The notes: generated by a model from the sequence alone, not told the origin. A DNA stretch of 64,000 nt from Lepidostoma basale (GCA_022606425.2 JAHDVF020000414.1:1-64000); one strand, 5' to 3'. Positions 1 through 11,440 are shown, counted from the first letter of the stretch. Program-made: numbers and translations.

Positions 1-1875
1 GTAAATAATACTTTAAGGGCAGTGATATTTTGGAAAGGTTGACATGTGCGCAGTATAAATCCCAATGCTCTGAGAGATTTGTCTACCATGTCATCAATAT
101 GACTAACGAAAGTGAGTTTAGGGTTGATTGTGACTCCAAGATCTCTCACGCGGTCTGAATCGGATATTATAGAACCATTGATGGAGTACACATGTTTGTG
201 AGGGTTCATTTTACGCGTGAGTGAAAGCTTATGACATTTGTTCGCATTTATGGATAATTTATTTAGTATACAGTAATGAGAGAGTCTGTCAAGATCTGAC
301 TGGAGTCGAAGGCAGTCAGAAGTGTCTGAAACCTTCAGGAAGACCTTCATATCATCAACAAAAAGGAGATGCTTGGAGTGGAGATAGCAGTTGCCAATGT
401 CGTGTATATACAGAATGAAGAAAAGAGGTCCCAGATGGGAGCCCTGGGGAACCCCGGAAGGTATTCCCATGAAGTCTGATTTAAAGCCACCAGTCACCAC
501 GGCTTGCCTACGATTTTTTATATAGGAGTTTATCCATCTAAGGAGATCACCGTGAATTCCTAGTCCACTCAATTTAGCCAAAAGTACATTGTGGTTTACT
601 CTATCGAAAGCTTTGGCGTAGTCAGTATATATGACATGAGTCTGGAGTCCGCGGTGCATGTTCGATATGGCATAATCTGTAAATGGTATCAAATTTGATA
701 GGACAGATTTATTACGGAGAAAACCATGTTGTTGTTCGCTCAAAATACATTTAAGAGAAGGATATAGATTGTCATATATAATACGCTCGAAGATCTTACT
801 TATGGTAGATAGAATGGAGATAGGGCGATAGTTTTCAATGTCGTTTTTGGATCCTGATTTGTAAACTGGAGTTATTAAGGCTTCTTTCCATTTATCTGGA
901 AAGCAACCTTTAGACAGAGAACGAGTAAATATAATGGAAAGTGGTTCAGAGAGCGATTTAGCACAGTTGGACAGATATATTGGTGGTATTCCATCGCTTC
1001 CAGCACCTTTGTTGATATCAACGGCTCATAAGTATCTGGCGAGTGTAGGTCTGTCAGTGGGGCAGCCAGCGATAGTATTGATGATAGAGGACTCGCAGGG
1101 ATTGAGGATGACAGGGGTAGTTTCGTCAACAAACACGGATTGAAAGTAATTTGAAAATGCATTGCAGATATTATTACCATCGCATATTGAAATACTTCCA
1201 CCAACACACATTGTCTTAGGAAGAGAATTATTATTCTTACGCTTGCTTTTAACATAGTTCCAAAAGTTTTTCGGATTATTCACAATATTCAGCTCTGTAG
1301 AATGAATGTATTAAGACAAGCACTCCCTGGCCATGCATTTCTGGCAGGTTCTCAGCAATGAGAAGGTATAATATTCAAGAGGATTTTTGTATCTTGTGAA
1401 TCGTTTATGATACTTGATCTTCTCTTTTGTGAGTTTAATTAGAGGAGTATTATACCAGAGTGGAAAATTGGCGCTGTTCTTGAAGTGCTTAAGAGGTACG
1501 AATTGGTCGATTGAGCTGTGCAACACGTCATAAAAAGCATCCACAGCGGTGTTAAGAGGAGATGTGGATAAGCTGTTGGTCCAGTCAACGCCAGATAAGA
1601 AATTATTAATTAATTCGTAGTTTCCCTTTTTGAAGAGGTAAACAGTGCGTTGGGATTCGCGCAACGAATGAAGAGATCCCGACGATAGAATAAAATCAAT
1701 GGCTGGATGATGAGAGTCTTCGGGTACAAGTGGAGAAGCTGAGTGAGATATTCCAGACACACGATATGTGTTAGTGAGTATTTAATCAAGGGTGCGATTA
1801 AGAGAGTTTTTAACTGAGTTAAACTGGTGAAGAATTAAAAGAACAAGAAAAAGATTCTCTTCAATATTTTTTTCA
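1..1875 (-). pseudogene. LINE M: Jockey/CR1-like reverse transcriptase with end of endonuclease domain
   Basis: Translation of the minus strand gives the end of an AP-endonuclease domain (FNSVKNSLNRTLD, then SHHPAIDFIL), a linker (NPKNFWNYVKSKR) and a reverse-transcriptase domain. RT motifs in order are NYRPISILS, YTDYAKAFDRVNH, GVPQGSHLGPLFF and the catalytic FVDD at 362-351. All lie in one frame. Three in-frame stops break it (1784-1782, 1313-1311, 1028-1026), but from 1025 to the left edge the frame is fully open. The 5' end is truncated near 1875 and the 3' end lies outside the window. The family would be an autonomous retrotransposon. This copy is defective but fairly young. CR1 rather than Jockey is possible. 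Confidence 0.9.
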
Positions 1876-3539
1876 TTATTTAAATGTATTAAAGTACTTT
1901 TATATAATTATTATTATTAATCAATTAACAATTTTTAAATCGTAAGTATCTACACATTTACGATACGCTAGTAAATATATATTTTGAATATGTATTCATG
2001 ACACCAGCTCGTTGCATTAAATTTTTTATAGTATTTTTATATTAATAGAAAAAACGGATATAATTTCAAAGAGATTTTCTAAAAAAAAATCTTAATATTA
2101 AATTTAAAGTATTTTTTGAGACCAAGTAAACCTTATATATAAAGAATCCAAGAAAAGTAAATGATATGATTACATTATCAATAGTACACCCTTTTCCCTT
2201 AAACTTGGGAGCTTAATCTTTGACTCGAGTCCTAAAAGCATTCTAATGAATTGAGGTAAGGTAGTTTATTTTCCTAAAGGTTTCAGATCTTTGGTCAGAA
2301 TCTGGAATTAAACGAAGAACATTCGAGTTTATCTAAAAAGCCACTCAACGGGGAATCTGATACGAAACAAAACCTAATATACTTGAGGATTTTTTTTTCT
2401 TTTTACATTATATAAAAATATATAAGTACTCTAACGCGGATCACTACACTCCCAACTAGACAAGATCGTAGGCTCTCGATAAAAGAAGTAATACGTAACT
2501 TCAACATTCTTTGTTTACTCTCTGAAAGTCAAAATTAAACTGAAGCGTAAATTTTACCTTTGATTTTATTCATGAAAGCTGTTAGAAGACTGGCAATTTG
2601 AAGCCGGAATAAAATAATAATCAAAATTTACGAACTCCACCTTACGCGAATAGCATAGGTACGTTTTTTTTATGCTAATATTTTAATTGAACTTGACAGG
2701 CGTGTCTGAATTAACGTCGAACCCGAGCGAGGTCAGAACACACTTAAGTATAGGGTGTTTGTTTCAAATTTAAATTAAACCCTATTTACCACACTTTAAC
2801 AAGAATTTTTGTGTTTCAAATTCGTAATACATTCGTAATACTCGTACAATTTCATGTCTTATTAAATTTGAAATTTCGTAAAGTGAAAAAAACGAGTGTT
2901 TATCAATAGGTGTCACCGCTTAATATTTAAGAACTTTTACCCCCAAATAGTGTCAATAGCAATTCTATCTCGAAATCACTGTTTACCAGGCAGTTATGTT
3001 GAATTAAATGTGGGGCCGATCGGATCTGACAGCTGTCATATGTCAAAAAAATAATATGTATATCGCGACTTTTTCGAAACAAACATTAATAAACATAATT
3101 ATTTTTTACAATGTTACATGATAAATATTGTTGGTATTTACAACTGGGAAAGATTCTTCATTACATTCTTTGAAAATGTTAGGTAACATCTCCAGGTAAG
3201 AGAGTTTGGGCAATCTGATTGATGTACCAGAACTGCGGAAACAAAAATGTATAATATGATAAAATATTAGAATGTTTGTGACAAAGAAATAATTATATAA
3301 TCGTAGTCGTATATAAATTTCACATTTATAATCAAAATAAAATAAGATGACGGTGCGTGGATTCCAATACTGATATGGCGATACATACGGCCCCATAAAT
3401 CTCCATGTTGCAAATATTGTTTATGGTGCTTAAGGCCTGATAAATACTTTCAAGGTGGCATTTGTCAATAGTCTGCAGATAAAAAGGTTCACAGTTAACC
3501 ATTTCTTCAGACTTATTAGGTTATTCTTCGATTCGTCAT
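1876..3539. other. AT-rich stretch, nothing recognised
   Basis: No coding frame with family resemblance, no simple repeat longer than a few units and no clear inverted repeat were seen. Around 2700-3060 the base composition is less AT-biased. It may be unique intergenic or intronic host DNA. Confidence 0.5.
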
Positions 3540-3765
3540 GTTGAAGGGTAGGTATCTATATTTTTGTTCCGTATAGTTATCTTCGACAGCGTCAGAATAA
3601 ACTGTTTTATCCCCCAATATGCAGAACCAACCTGTCACGGGTAATGCCAGTGGGGAGAGTAACCACACCGCCGAACATGATAAACAAAGTCCAAAAGGAA
3701 AATACTCCAAATATTGAAGTATTTACCCTCATTAGCGTGTACTTGTTCGTGTGTTACAATGTCGA
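3540..3765 (+). pseudogene. LINE M-like C-terminal fragment
   Basis: The plus strand reads CRTNLSRVMPVGRVTTPPNM and then NIEVFTLISVY. This is the C-terminal block of Jockey/CR1-like polyproteins, where CRTNL is followed by a hydrophobic helix and a short F-S-S motif. The same block occurs at 6995-7140 (plus) and 51700-51780 (minus). It is a short decayed piece without RT motifs. Confidence 0.6.
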
Positions 3766-3861
3766 TGAAATCTTCAAAATCTGCAACTTGAATGGGTTTT
3801 TTAAAATATTTTTAATGATTTTTTGGTAAAATAAATAATTTTGATTATGATTTGATTTTTG

Positions 3862-4090
3862 CAGGCCACGACAGGCAATCGCTCAAACCCTAAGACAGAA
3901 CCTAGTCGGCATCGCTAAGAGCTAAGTAGACTGATCCCCCGTGGGTGGAAAAGGGAAACGAGGCAGACCTAGAGCCACTTGGAGAAGAATCATACAGGAC
4001 GAGGTTAAGACAGCAGGCCCCGCTTGGATTGTTAGGCATCAGGCGTGCGATAGAAATGGGTGAAGAATCATCAAGAAGTGACAAGATAAG
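3862..4090 (+). pseudogene. LINE 3' end, BovB/RTE-like C-terminus
   Basis: From 3950 the frame reads KGKRGRPRATWRR, IIQDEVKTAG and a stop at 4061-4063. This is the hallmark C-terminal GRPxxTWRR region of many RTE/BovB-like reverse transcriptases. There are no RT motifs upstream, so it is a strongly 5'-truncated copy. It differs from LINE A in sequence. Confidence 0.6.
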
Positions 4091-4215
4091 AAAAGGATTT
4101 CATACATTTTAACTTCCCTTCTTGTAGATGAGGAAAAATTAATTGAATTATTTTATAATCAAACTTGTTAAATGTTTAAAACACTGTTAATATACGTTTA
4201 TCTATTCAAAGAACA

Positions 4216-4487
4216 TCAGATAGTTTGGACACATGGAAAGAATGAATGAAGAAAGAATTTTAAAAAAGTAAAGGTTAACGATGTAAACGGAACTAGCAAT
4301 CGAGGAAGATCGATCAAATAAATCAAATATTGAATGTCAGCCACGTGAGAAGTTTGAGAAATCGACGTGCGTGCACGACACGACATTGGAATGTTGAGGA
4401 AGCGAAAGAAGTATCTAAAGAAAGAAAAATATGGCTGTCTATTCATTCTGCGTCCCTAATCGGGGAGACGCTATGATGGTTAGTTAG
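4216..4487 (+). pseudogene. LINE A 3' end fragment
   Basis: Frames recall WFGHMERMNEER, VNDVNGT and the ending GETA, with several frame breaks. It finishes in the family's tail (ggagacg..gatggttagttag). It is 5'-truncated in the C-terminal domain and carries internal deletions. Confidence 0.75.
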
Positions 4488-4500
4488 CAATTTATTTTCA

Positions 4501-4680
4501 GTTGCAACAGCTGTTTTGCCTATATCGGTGTAGCAAAAACCTCTTTGAAACACCTAATCATGCCAACTTAAGTTGGCAAAACAACTGTCGCTATAATCTC
4601 ATAAAAATAAAATGGCGATACGTATAATAACAGTTTTTAAAAATGAAAACATTTAACAATGTTAAAGTGTTGCAAAATTA
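4501..4680. repeat. F-family foldback element, degenerate
   Basis: The piece contains gcaacagctgtttt on one side and tgccaac..gttggc..actgtcgc on the other, the arms of the F family. The ribozyme-like core at 4554-4589 is decayed (CTAATCA instead of CTGATGA, AAAAC instead of GAAAC), although stem II (GCCAAC/GTTGGC) is intact. Confidence 0.5.
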
Positions 4681-4822
4681 TTGCGAGGTTTCCTAAGATC
4701 GTAGTGCACGAGACTCCAGAGGGCTGTCGACCACCAAGATGATCACCAAAGAGATGGAGAGAAGGCTGGTCATCTTCAACACACGAAGAAAGTTGATATT
4801 CTGCATAAACAGATCGCAAGGC
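4681..4822 (+). pseudogene. LINE J fragment
   Basis: Reads VVHETPEGCRPPRWSPKRW and then RKLIFCINRSQ, close to the C-terminal part of LINE J at 37462-37962. It ends at atcgcaag, so the (AAG)n tail is missing. The junction with the opposite-strand LINE D piece is immediate. Confidence 0.75.
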
Positions 4823-5046
4823 CCTGTCGGGTCCCTCCAACGTTGGCGATCACCTCGGAGAACCTGTCCCTGTCCTGCGCCGCTCGGAAGAGCTCCTCAA
4901 CACTTCGGATGCCGGTCCACTCCCTCACGTTTCGTAGCCAAGACATTTATCTCCTTCCGGGCCCTCGGCGTCCCTCGATTTTCCCCTCCAAAATCAGTTG
5001 GAGAAGATGGTACTTTTCCCCACGCAGTATATGACCCAGATGTGAG
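4823..5046 (-). pseudogene. LINE D C-terminal fragment
   Basis: On the minus strand it reads GEKYHLLQLILEGKIEGRRA, then blocks resembling ATKREGVDRHPKC and VIANVGGTR, with a frame change near the middle. The same end occurs at 55064-55465 and as short pieces at 38066 and 38784. It is the 3' part of an RTE-like element. Confidence 0.7.
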
Positions 5047-5676
5047 ATGATAGTTGATAACAGTTAATAGTAATAATTAAAATAATAATATGTGTTATTG
5101 TGTTTCGGCCAAAATATTGGATTATCTACATGTTTAACATAGAAAAGGAACATGGGTATGTGTATTAATAATCATTTAGACACATTTTTTAAGATAAGGG
5201 TTTTAATACATTGTTAGATAGCTAGTAATAAAGAAACGTTAGACAAATGATGGGGAATAATGTCGTATCTAAAGAAAATGATATCGAATGTCTGTTTTAA
5301 GGGTGAAAAATAAACGCAAGAATAAAATTTATATCTCAGATGGGAGTAAAAGAGTTAATGCCTGAAATCACAGCGTAAAACTCTTGGACGACGATAAAGA
5401 TTCTTCTAAGTTTTTACTCGGCAGAACGTCTTTGTGCTCCATTCTTACTTGACACTGCAGAGTTTCTCCAAGAAGTTACGGAAGTTGAATCATCGGTCCC
5501 GGTCGGTCTCATTAACACCCCTCTCATTTGGTACTTTATTTCGCTAAATATACGGCAGTGCTGAACAATAGACAAGTTTAATTCTATTTTGAAATCTAAT
5601 TGAAATTAAGGAGTGATACCTTTCCCAGTTGCCGTGATCTATAATAAATTTCAATTCAGCTTATTCTTAACTAACT
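5047..5676. other. Mostly unassigned; F-family end at about 5090-5130
   Basis: The string tgtttcggccaaaata near 5102 is the outer end of F elements. The stretch 5340-5570 is not AT-biased, has no repeat match elsewhere in the window and may be host single-copy DNA. No coding frame was recognised. Confidence 0.4.
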
Positions 5677-6168
5677 TACTAACTTACTAACCATCACGCC
5701 GTCTCTCTGAAGGGGTAGGCAGAAAGAATGGACTGCCACACTTTTCTTTCCTGACATATTTCTCTCGCTTCCTCAACATTCATACATCGTGTTATGCACG
5801 CGCATCGATTTCTATGACTCCTCACATGGCCGACATTCAATGTTAGATTTATATGATCGTGCCAAGTTTTCCTCGGTCTTCCTCTATTTCTGGTTCCATT
5901 TACATCGTTAACATATAACTTTTTACCATTCTTTCTTCATCCATTCTTTCCATATGTACAAACCATCTTAATGATCCTTTCATTATTTTGTATATAACAC
6001 CATCATTCGCACCGCATTCACTTCTTTTATTTTCATTCGACACTATCATACACAGAGTATTCACACATTTGTCTAAGAGATCTCATGTCTACTGCATTCA
6101 TTCTACTTTCATCCTTCTTTTGCCAGTTTCATGCTTTGCTTCCATACATAAGGGTCGGTAGAAGAAAT
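5677..6168 (-). pseudogene. LINE A 3' fragment
   Basis: Begins with the inverted tail (taactaac..ccatcacgccgtctc) and runs back to the block encoding MYGSKAWNWQKK at about 6150. It covers the last ~150 codons of the element with small indels. RT motifs are absent. Confidence 0.85.
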
Positions 6169-6289
6169 AGAATAAGAGCTTATTCTAACTCCTCGATTAA
6201 TAAAAATATATTATATTAAGGTTTTAATTTTGAAACACTGTTGTTATACGTTTCAGAATTTTTTTTATGATATTGTCATCATCACCTGA

Positions 6290-6560
6290 TGACCATCTTC
6301 GTGGTCGAGTGATAAGTGCTTTGACTGCTACACCTAAAGTCTCGGGTTCTAATTCCGGCAATGGCAGTGTGATTTCCACACTGTCATTGGTCTAGTGTAG
6401 AATTCACGTGACTATAAAATGGCGATAGATTAGCTACCTATCGCATGTCACGAGAATCAATATGATAGCAATACCCTTTACTTCGATTTGACTCGCTCTT
6501 TAATTATATGAAGAGGATTCAACAAAATAATTATAATAATATAAATAATAATAATAATAA
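6290..6560 (+). repeat. tRNA-derived SINE, (ATA)n-tailed type
   Basis: The head cgtggtcgagtgataagtg and gggttctaattccg resembles tRNA A and B boxes. It is followed by the shared body (cactgtcattggtctagtgt, ggcgatagatt) and a tail of aacaaaat plus ATA repeats to 6560. It would be transcribed by RNA polymerase III and mobilised by a LINE. This copy has diverged. Confidence 0.8.
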
Positions 6561-6994
6561 TAGGTTGAAGTAAAAACTGTCGCGTAAATGATATAGAAAA
6601 TAAAAAAAGAAATGGTGATAACCTAATAACATAATAACAGCAAGTTTAACATTTTATCATTTATTGAAGTATCATATTGTAATATTACATATTTTTATAT
6701 TTGAAAAAAATTAAACTTAGATTGAAATATCATAATATACATAGTAAAGAACCTAGCTCTTTTAGGGTAGAAAATCTTGACTTTCTTGAATATTTCACGG
6801 ATTGCGACTAGTTTAATTTTTATGTAGACTTTCGTTTTCTAGAAGTTTTATTATATTTTATAAGATTTTAGCACAGACATTTGATAATGAAACAAGTCAC
6901 TTTCATATTATATAATAAATCTTAAGAAAATTTTGAATTTCGTAAATAGTATAAACTAATTAGAAAGCGCTTAAGCGCCGACATAAATTATTTT
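6546..6994. other. AT-rich; U-family remnant at about 6830-6905
   Basis: The string ttcgttttctagaagtttta at about 6833 and gataatgaaacaagtcac at about 6885 belong to the U repeats also seen near 18.9, 33.3, 36.7 and 43.8 kb. The rest is A/T-rich and unassigned. Confidence 0.4.
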
Positions 6995-7190
6995 TTGCTC
7001 CGTCATACAGAACCAACCTATCTTTGTTGATGCCAGTAGGAAAAGCAATTCAGACGTTGAATTTTATCGTCTCGGATTTGGACATTTTTAGTATCAGTGA
7101 GGCGGTGTTCATTAAAGATATATTACAAATTCTGGATGCAGTGCTGCCTCACTGACGCTGACATATTTGGGTTTCTTCTGATTTTTTATT
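6995..7190 (+). pseudogene. LINE M-like C-terminal fragment
   Basis: The plus frame reads RTNLSLLMPVGKAIQT and, after a short gap, DLDIFSISEAVF. This is the same C-terminal block as at 3540 and 51700. A stop follows soon after. No upstream RT domain is present. Confidence 0.6.
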
Positions 7191-7592
7191 AGCTTATTTC
7201 TTTATTTCATGTTTAATATATTCGTTATTTCATCTTTGTTACACCATTTTGTGTCCATTTTGTGTGTTTAGGAAAAATATTAAGTATTTATTTTTAATTA
7301 TACAAATAAATATTGAATACTGGTTTTGTACTAGTCTCAAAATAACTTTCTCTCTGCACATAATATAATTCATTTCATTTCCTAAATATTTACTATTCTT
7401 GAACAAATATGTAAAACTCAATATTACATATTTAAATAGTTGTTATATTTTCTGATAGTAACATGTTTTGACTATTTAAGTTAAAATTTGCAAAACTATT
7501 ATATAATATATATGTCACTCTATACGATTTTATTATGTTTATGGTTTAAATTATTGTATTATACGAGGTCGATTAATGATCTTGCTAGTACT

Positions 7593-7990
7593 TTAACCGT
7601 CGCGTTGCCATGTGGTAAATTGAGTTTCCACTGCCAATTTAAAGTTGATTTTCTTAAAACCTATGGACCCTAATATTATAAAAAAAATTGTAATCCTCCA
7701 TTGAAGTGTTTTCAATATTTCGTAATAAAAAAAAAGCAAAAAATTACTTCCTTCATCCCAAAAAAAATATATTTTCTAAGACTGCCCTCACCTTCATTCG
7801 TGTTAAGGTAGAATTTGTTTTGCTAATATTTACAACTTTATCAAAAGTGACAAATACTTACTCGCTGTTTTGAACGTATTATAAATTATATCTTTGACCT
7901 TTTCAATATGTACGTAATAATACCACTGTGGACGGAAACGCAGGACGCAACTTAATAATATCAGAACTGTGAAAATATTAACACTTTACC
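7593..7990 (+). mobile_element. G repeat, about 390 bp, TTAA-associated
   Basis: From ttaaccgtcgcgttgcc to gtgaaaatattaacac this matches, inverted, 62788-63178 along its length. The second copy is flanked by TTAA on both sides, the target duplication of piggyBac-type transposons. No transposase or clear terminal inverted repeat is visible, so a non-autonomous element is the most I can say. A related arm (accacatggga, gggttaac) lies at 8290-8340. Confidence 0.5.
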
Positions 7991-8042
7991 AAAAGGGACA
8001 AATATTAATACGTACTCGTTGTCTTGAACGTACTATACATTT
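7830..8042. repeat. Diverged direct duplication within or beside G
   Basis: The segment 7830-7890 (tttatcaaaagtgacaaata, then cgctgttttgaacgtatta) recurs at 7982-8042 (tttaccaaaagggacaaata, then cgttgtcttgaacgtacta). The two halves lie about 150 bp apart in the same orientation. Confidence 0.6.
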
Positions 8043-8924
8043 TGCCTAGGTGCCTTTATCCTCGCTGTCGCTATGCTAATGCTAATGCTAATGCTATGAC
8101 GCATTACATATCAGAAATCGCATGGTTCCAGAAAAAAATTAATAATGATATGTTTTTCAAATAATCCATGTATGTTATAGATATCGATCTATTCCTAATG
8201 AAATTCCCTACAAGATGACATAAATTAAATTTTGATTCATCTAGTCATATGCTTGATATTTAGATAAAGTTAGCGGTAAACTGAACTTACCACATGGGAG
8301 CAAGCGTTTTGTTTTGAACACGGTACGTTAAGGGTTAACAAGGTGAAATATCTCGTATCTATGAAATATAAGAGTAGTAGTCTTAAAACATAAAATTATT
8401 CAATAAATTTGATTTCCCTAGTTTAACAATGATGTAAATCTCTTAAATAAATTAATACGAATGAAAACTTTAGACGCGTTACTTAGAGACGCGTTACATG
8501 TTATTCCCATAAATTAAAATAACACTTCTAAAAAACAGACTTTTTCATTCGAATTAATGATTTCCCTATTTTTATCAATATCAATGAAAATAAATCCAAT
8601 GAAGATGAAAGATTAAAAACTGCCTAATATAGACTTAAGGGGGTTGTTTTTGAGATTTTAAGCGCTATTGGAATACTAACACGAAAATGTCCGGGAGGGG
8701 AGCCGAAGATTTGTTCTGAGAAATGTGATATTTTCGTGATCTGAAATTCAAGTCTCGCTCCTACAGCTTCCAAATTCCATCCATCCCCTTGTATGTGCTG
8801 TGTCCTTCTACATGACCTACTCGAGTGGCAATGAGGTCACGCAAGCCGTCACATCAGCAGAGGTACAAAATACATCTGTATATACAAGTATATATTACAA
8901 ATAAAATATAAATTAAATATTTAT
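8043..8924. other. Unassigned stretch
   Basis: A short CTAATG run (8070-8095) is followed by AT-rich DNA. At 8640-8860 composition is mixed (gtccgggaggggagccg), with no repeat relatives seen in the window. No convincing coding frame. Confidence 0.4.
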
Positions 8925-9180
8925 TCTATGCCTTCACTTTGTGTTCTGGATTCTTGTTTGAATAAATATAACTACTTAATTGCTCTTTTTTATATACTTT
9001 GTATGTACGAGTATAATATACTTATACACTTATAACAAAACCTTTATCAATGCACACAATTTTTAACGTATTTTATTTAAAAATGTCTGTGTTAAGTGAA
9101 ATAAAGTGTCTGTGTTAAGTGAAATAAAGTGTTGTTATACTATTATAAGTGTAAACATATTTATTCAAATAAAATAAATA
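8925..9180. repeat. U-related foldback element with 23-bp duplication
   Basis: Arms around 8930-8965 and 9140-9175 (gaataaatata inverted) match a repeat at 33170-33260. Inside, tgtctgtgttaagtgaaata begins two exact 23-bp copies at 9084-9106 and 9107-9129. The ribozyme-like centre present at 33.24 kb is largely lost here. Confidence 0.5.
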
Positions 9181-9202
9181 CATTATATTAAATTAAATTT
9201 AA

Positions 9203-9258
9203 ATGTCCGTCACGCAGGGAGTCGGACAAATCAACGTGCGTACATTATACGATGTATG
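9203..9258 (+). pseudogene. LINE A/B micro-fragment
   Basis: Reads like the HVRSRKNRRA..CMTRC region (gtcggacaaatcaacgtgcg). It abuts a minus-strand LINE B tail directly, so it may be the host copy into which that element inserted. Confidence 0.6.
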
Positions 9259-9548
9259 ACTAACTAACTAACCAACTAACGCCGTTTCTCCGAAGAGGTA
9301 TGCATAGAGAGTGGACCGCTACACTGTTCAATCCTGACATTACTCTCGCGCCTCTTCTACATTCGATTGTAATTCATTCGAACATGGCCGCCTATCAGTA
9401 ATTGATTCATTTTTTCATGTCGTTATTGGCCTTCCTGACTTCTTTTTCCACTCACACTACTTGTACATATATTTTCAACCATTCTTTCCTCACACATTAT
9501 TTCTATAATACCAAACCTTTGACCTGTCCTTATTTTAAAAATTGTATA
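9259..9548 (-). pseudogene. LINE B 3' fragment
   Basis: Starts with the inverted tail taactaactaaccaactaac, then the blocks for the C-terminal domain of the subfamily also present at 52994-53483 (cactcacactacttgtaca). Multiple indels destroy the frame. Confidence 0.75.
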
Positions 9549-9740
9549 AATGTTGTGGAACAAAAGAAGAGTTTCGGAAACAGCATTATTTTTAACTACT
9601 TTTTTCTGTGAAACGGAATGATGGTTAATCAGGAATATACTATAATATAAAAATACGTTCTTTTCTCAGCAAACGAATGCATCTGTATTACTGACATTAT
9701 GAATTAAATGTTATTGTACAACATCAGTTTTTTGTAACGC
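9549..9740. other. Unassigned AT-rich DNA
   Basis: Nothing recognised. Confidence 0.4.
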
Positions 9741-9850
9741 CTGATAATGCCAACGTAAGTTTTCGAAACAGCTTTGTGAAACAGTATTTCAAATATAAAC
9801 ATTTAACAATGTGGAAGTATCATTATGTTTCGGCCAAAACAATGGTTGAC
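9741..9850 (+). repeat. F-family half element with degenerate ribozyme-like core
   Basis: CTGATAA at 9741-9747 is followed by tgccaac, GAAAC at 9765-9769 and agctttgtg, then the outer end gtttcggccaaaacaatgg. One position of the CUGANGA box and the GUC are changed, so activity is not expected. Confidence 0.6.
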
Positions 9851-10215
9851 ATCATTTATCAAAAAAATGTATACATAAAAAAGTTTGAAAGTTAGAATTT
9901 TCAAAAACTTTGTTTCACCATTTACAGAAATGCGAGTATTTAAGATGGTTCTTATTCTTTCTCAATGTAATAGATTATAACCATTACCTAAACTAGGATT
10001 TCCTTAACTTTTTCTAATATTATGTAATTTAAAGATACGATTAATAAATCTTAGAAAAATAAATAATAATAGTTTATAATATGCAGTATTTATGAATTTG
10101 AAGTCATAACTAATAACAAGTTAAGTAAGAATATTTGAAACTTAATTATATACAGCTCCAAAAAATTAAATTAGCATGTTATGGTTAAAATTCAAAATAT
10201 GTTAATTAATTTATA
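9851..10215. other. AT-rich, nothing recognised
   Basis: No coding frame, repeat relative or palindrome was identified. Confidence 0.4.
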
Positions 10216-10440
10216 ACTGACTTACTTACTAACCATCACGTCGTCTCCCCGAAAGGGTAGGCAGAAAAAATGGACATTTACAATTCAATCGATGCGGCAC
10301 TCCATCCTTCTCTTTTATGTATGATGGGTTGCCAACCTCATCGCCACCAATTTAACAGATTATGTAAAATACAATGATATAAAATAAAATAAAAAAATAA
10401 AAATAATTGAGCACATAATGTTAATTTATAATACTTATTT
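10216..10440 (-). repeat. Composite SINE-like element with LINE A-type 3' tail (decayed)
   Basis: Inverted tail (taaccatcacgtcgtctcc, gggtaggcag), then a body unlike any LINE (gatgcggcactccatccttc, atgggttgccaacctcat) and an AT-rich part (ataaaataaaataaa). The same arrangement occurs at 29158-29545 and 60949-61375. The GC-rich cgggag core seen in the others is deleted here. Confidence 0.7.
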
Positions 10441-10919
10441 AAAAGCCTTTTGATTGGTTTTCTTAATATTTATATTCAGAAAACATCATCAAACAGACAG
10501 AATATAGAAAATAATAATAATAATTTTATTTATTAAATTATAAAAATTTAAAAAAATCTTAATGTATTAGCATTTATTTTTAAGGTTGTCTACAAAATAA
10601 TTGATCAAGTAGTGTAAATAACAAGCTATCATTGTCTCTTTTAATTATGATATTTATAAATGTCTATTAATAAAGACAAATTATTTTTAAAAAGCAAAGT
10701 TAAACGAAATATTATTCATTGAATGTTGTTTTTATATCAATATACAAATTGTAAAGAATATATATGTAATTATGTTTTACAAAAACTAAAAAAAAAATCT
10801 TAAGCTAACGATGGGAACAGGTGTTTCCGAAAACCGCTAGTGAGTAATTCATAATAAAATATGTTCCTAATTCTTCGTTATAATTCTGATGCCTTTGAAA
10901 TATACTGATTTAAAACATA
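10441..10919. other. AT-rich, nothing recognised
   Basis: Long A/T-rich stretch. A short lone hairpin is possible, but there are no coding or repeat matches. Confidence 0.4.
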
Positions 10920-11110
10920 CTTGTTTCCTTCTAGCCTCTCCCCGCTAGTCGGGGTGGGCTTTTTTATCGTTTGTCGCCAGGTGTTTTGCTGTTAGGCATC
11001 TTCCTCATTAAGGCATAGGATATTTGTTTCCCTCTCCGTATTCGTCTGCCAGGTGGTTTTGGGTCTTCCTCTCTCTCTCTCATCTTAATAGCTTTACTTT
11101 TTCACGTCAT
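10920..11110 (-). pseudogene. LINE 3' fragment, unknown family
   Basis: The minus strand reads REREEDPKPPGRRIRR in one frame and, with a shift, ERGRPKTTWQTNTE then KQISYALMRKMPNSKTPGD. The GRPKTTW box is the usual C-terminal signature of RTE-like elements. Only the last ~60 codons remain. Confidence 0.5.
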
Positions 11111-11194
11111 GAATTACGTGACCATACTATGGATTCCTGATTCTGATAACTTTTCATTAAAGGTCGCAACGTTGTGCTGCTGCGGGAAATTTGA

Positions 11195-11440
11195 CCCATC
11201 TGCTTCTTATAACGAGAAATATGAGTGCAGGTGGCCTAGCATGTATTGAGCACGTGTGTCGAGCTGGAGAGACCTATCTGCGTCAAAACAGGCTGGAATA
11301 ATACCTCTAGGAAGGTCTAGACAGCGCTTAATGAATAATGTTCCTAGCTGGCAAATGGCATATAATCAAGGAGCTTGAAATAAAATCATGAAGATGACTA
11401 AAACTCTTCAAGAGTTGTATGGCCATAAGAGGTAAGTATG
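11195..11440 (+). pseudogene. LINE L 3' fragment with (GTAA)n tail
   Basis: Related to the minus-strand LINE L at 50150-50704: both carry the block agagttgtatggccata followed by aggtaagta or aagtaagtaa. Frames are broken. The coding part is recognisable only by comparison (RRSRQRLMNNV-like). Confidence 0.65.

Noticed and set aside
7096..7165. 9-bp inverted repeat cagtgaggc..gcctcactg
   Set aside because: Lies within a LINE M fragment and has no second copy; probably coincidence.
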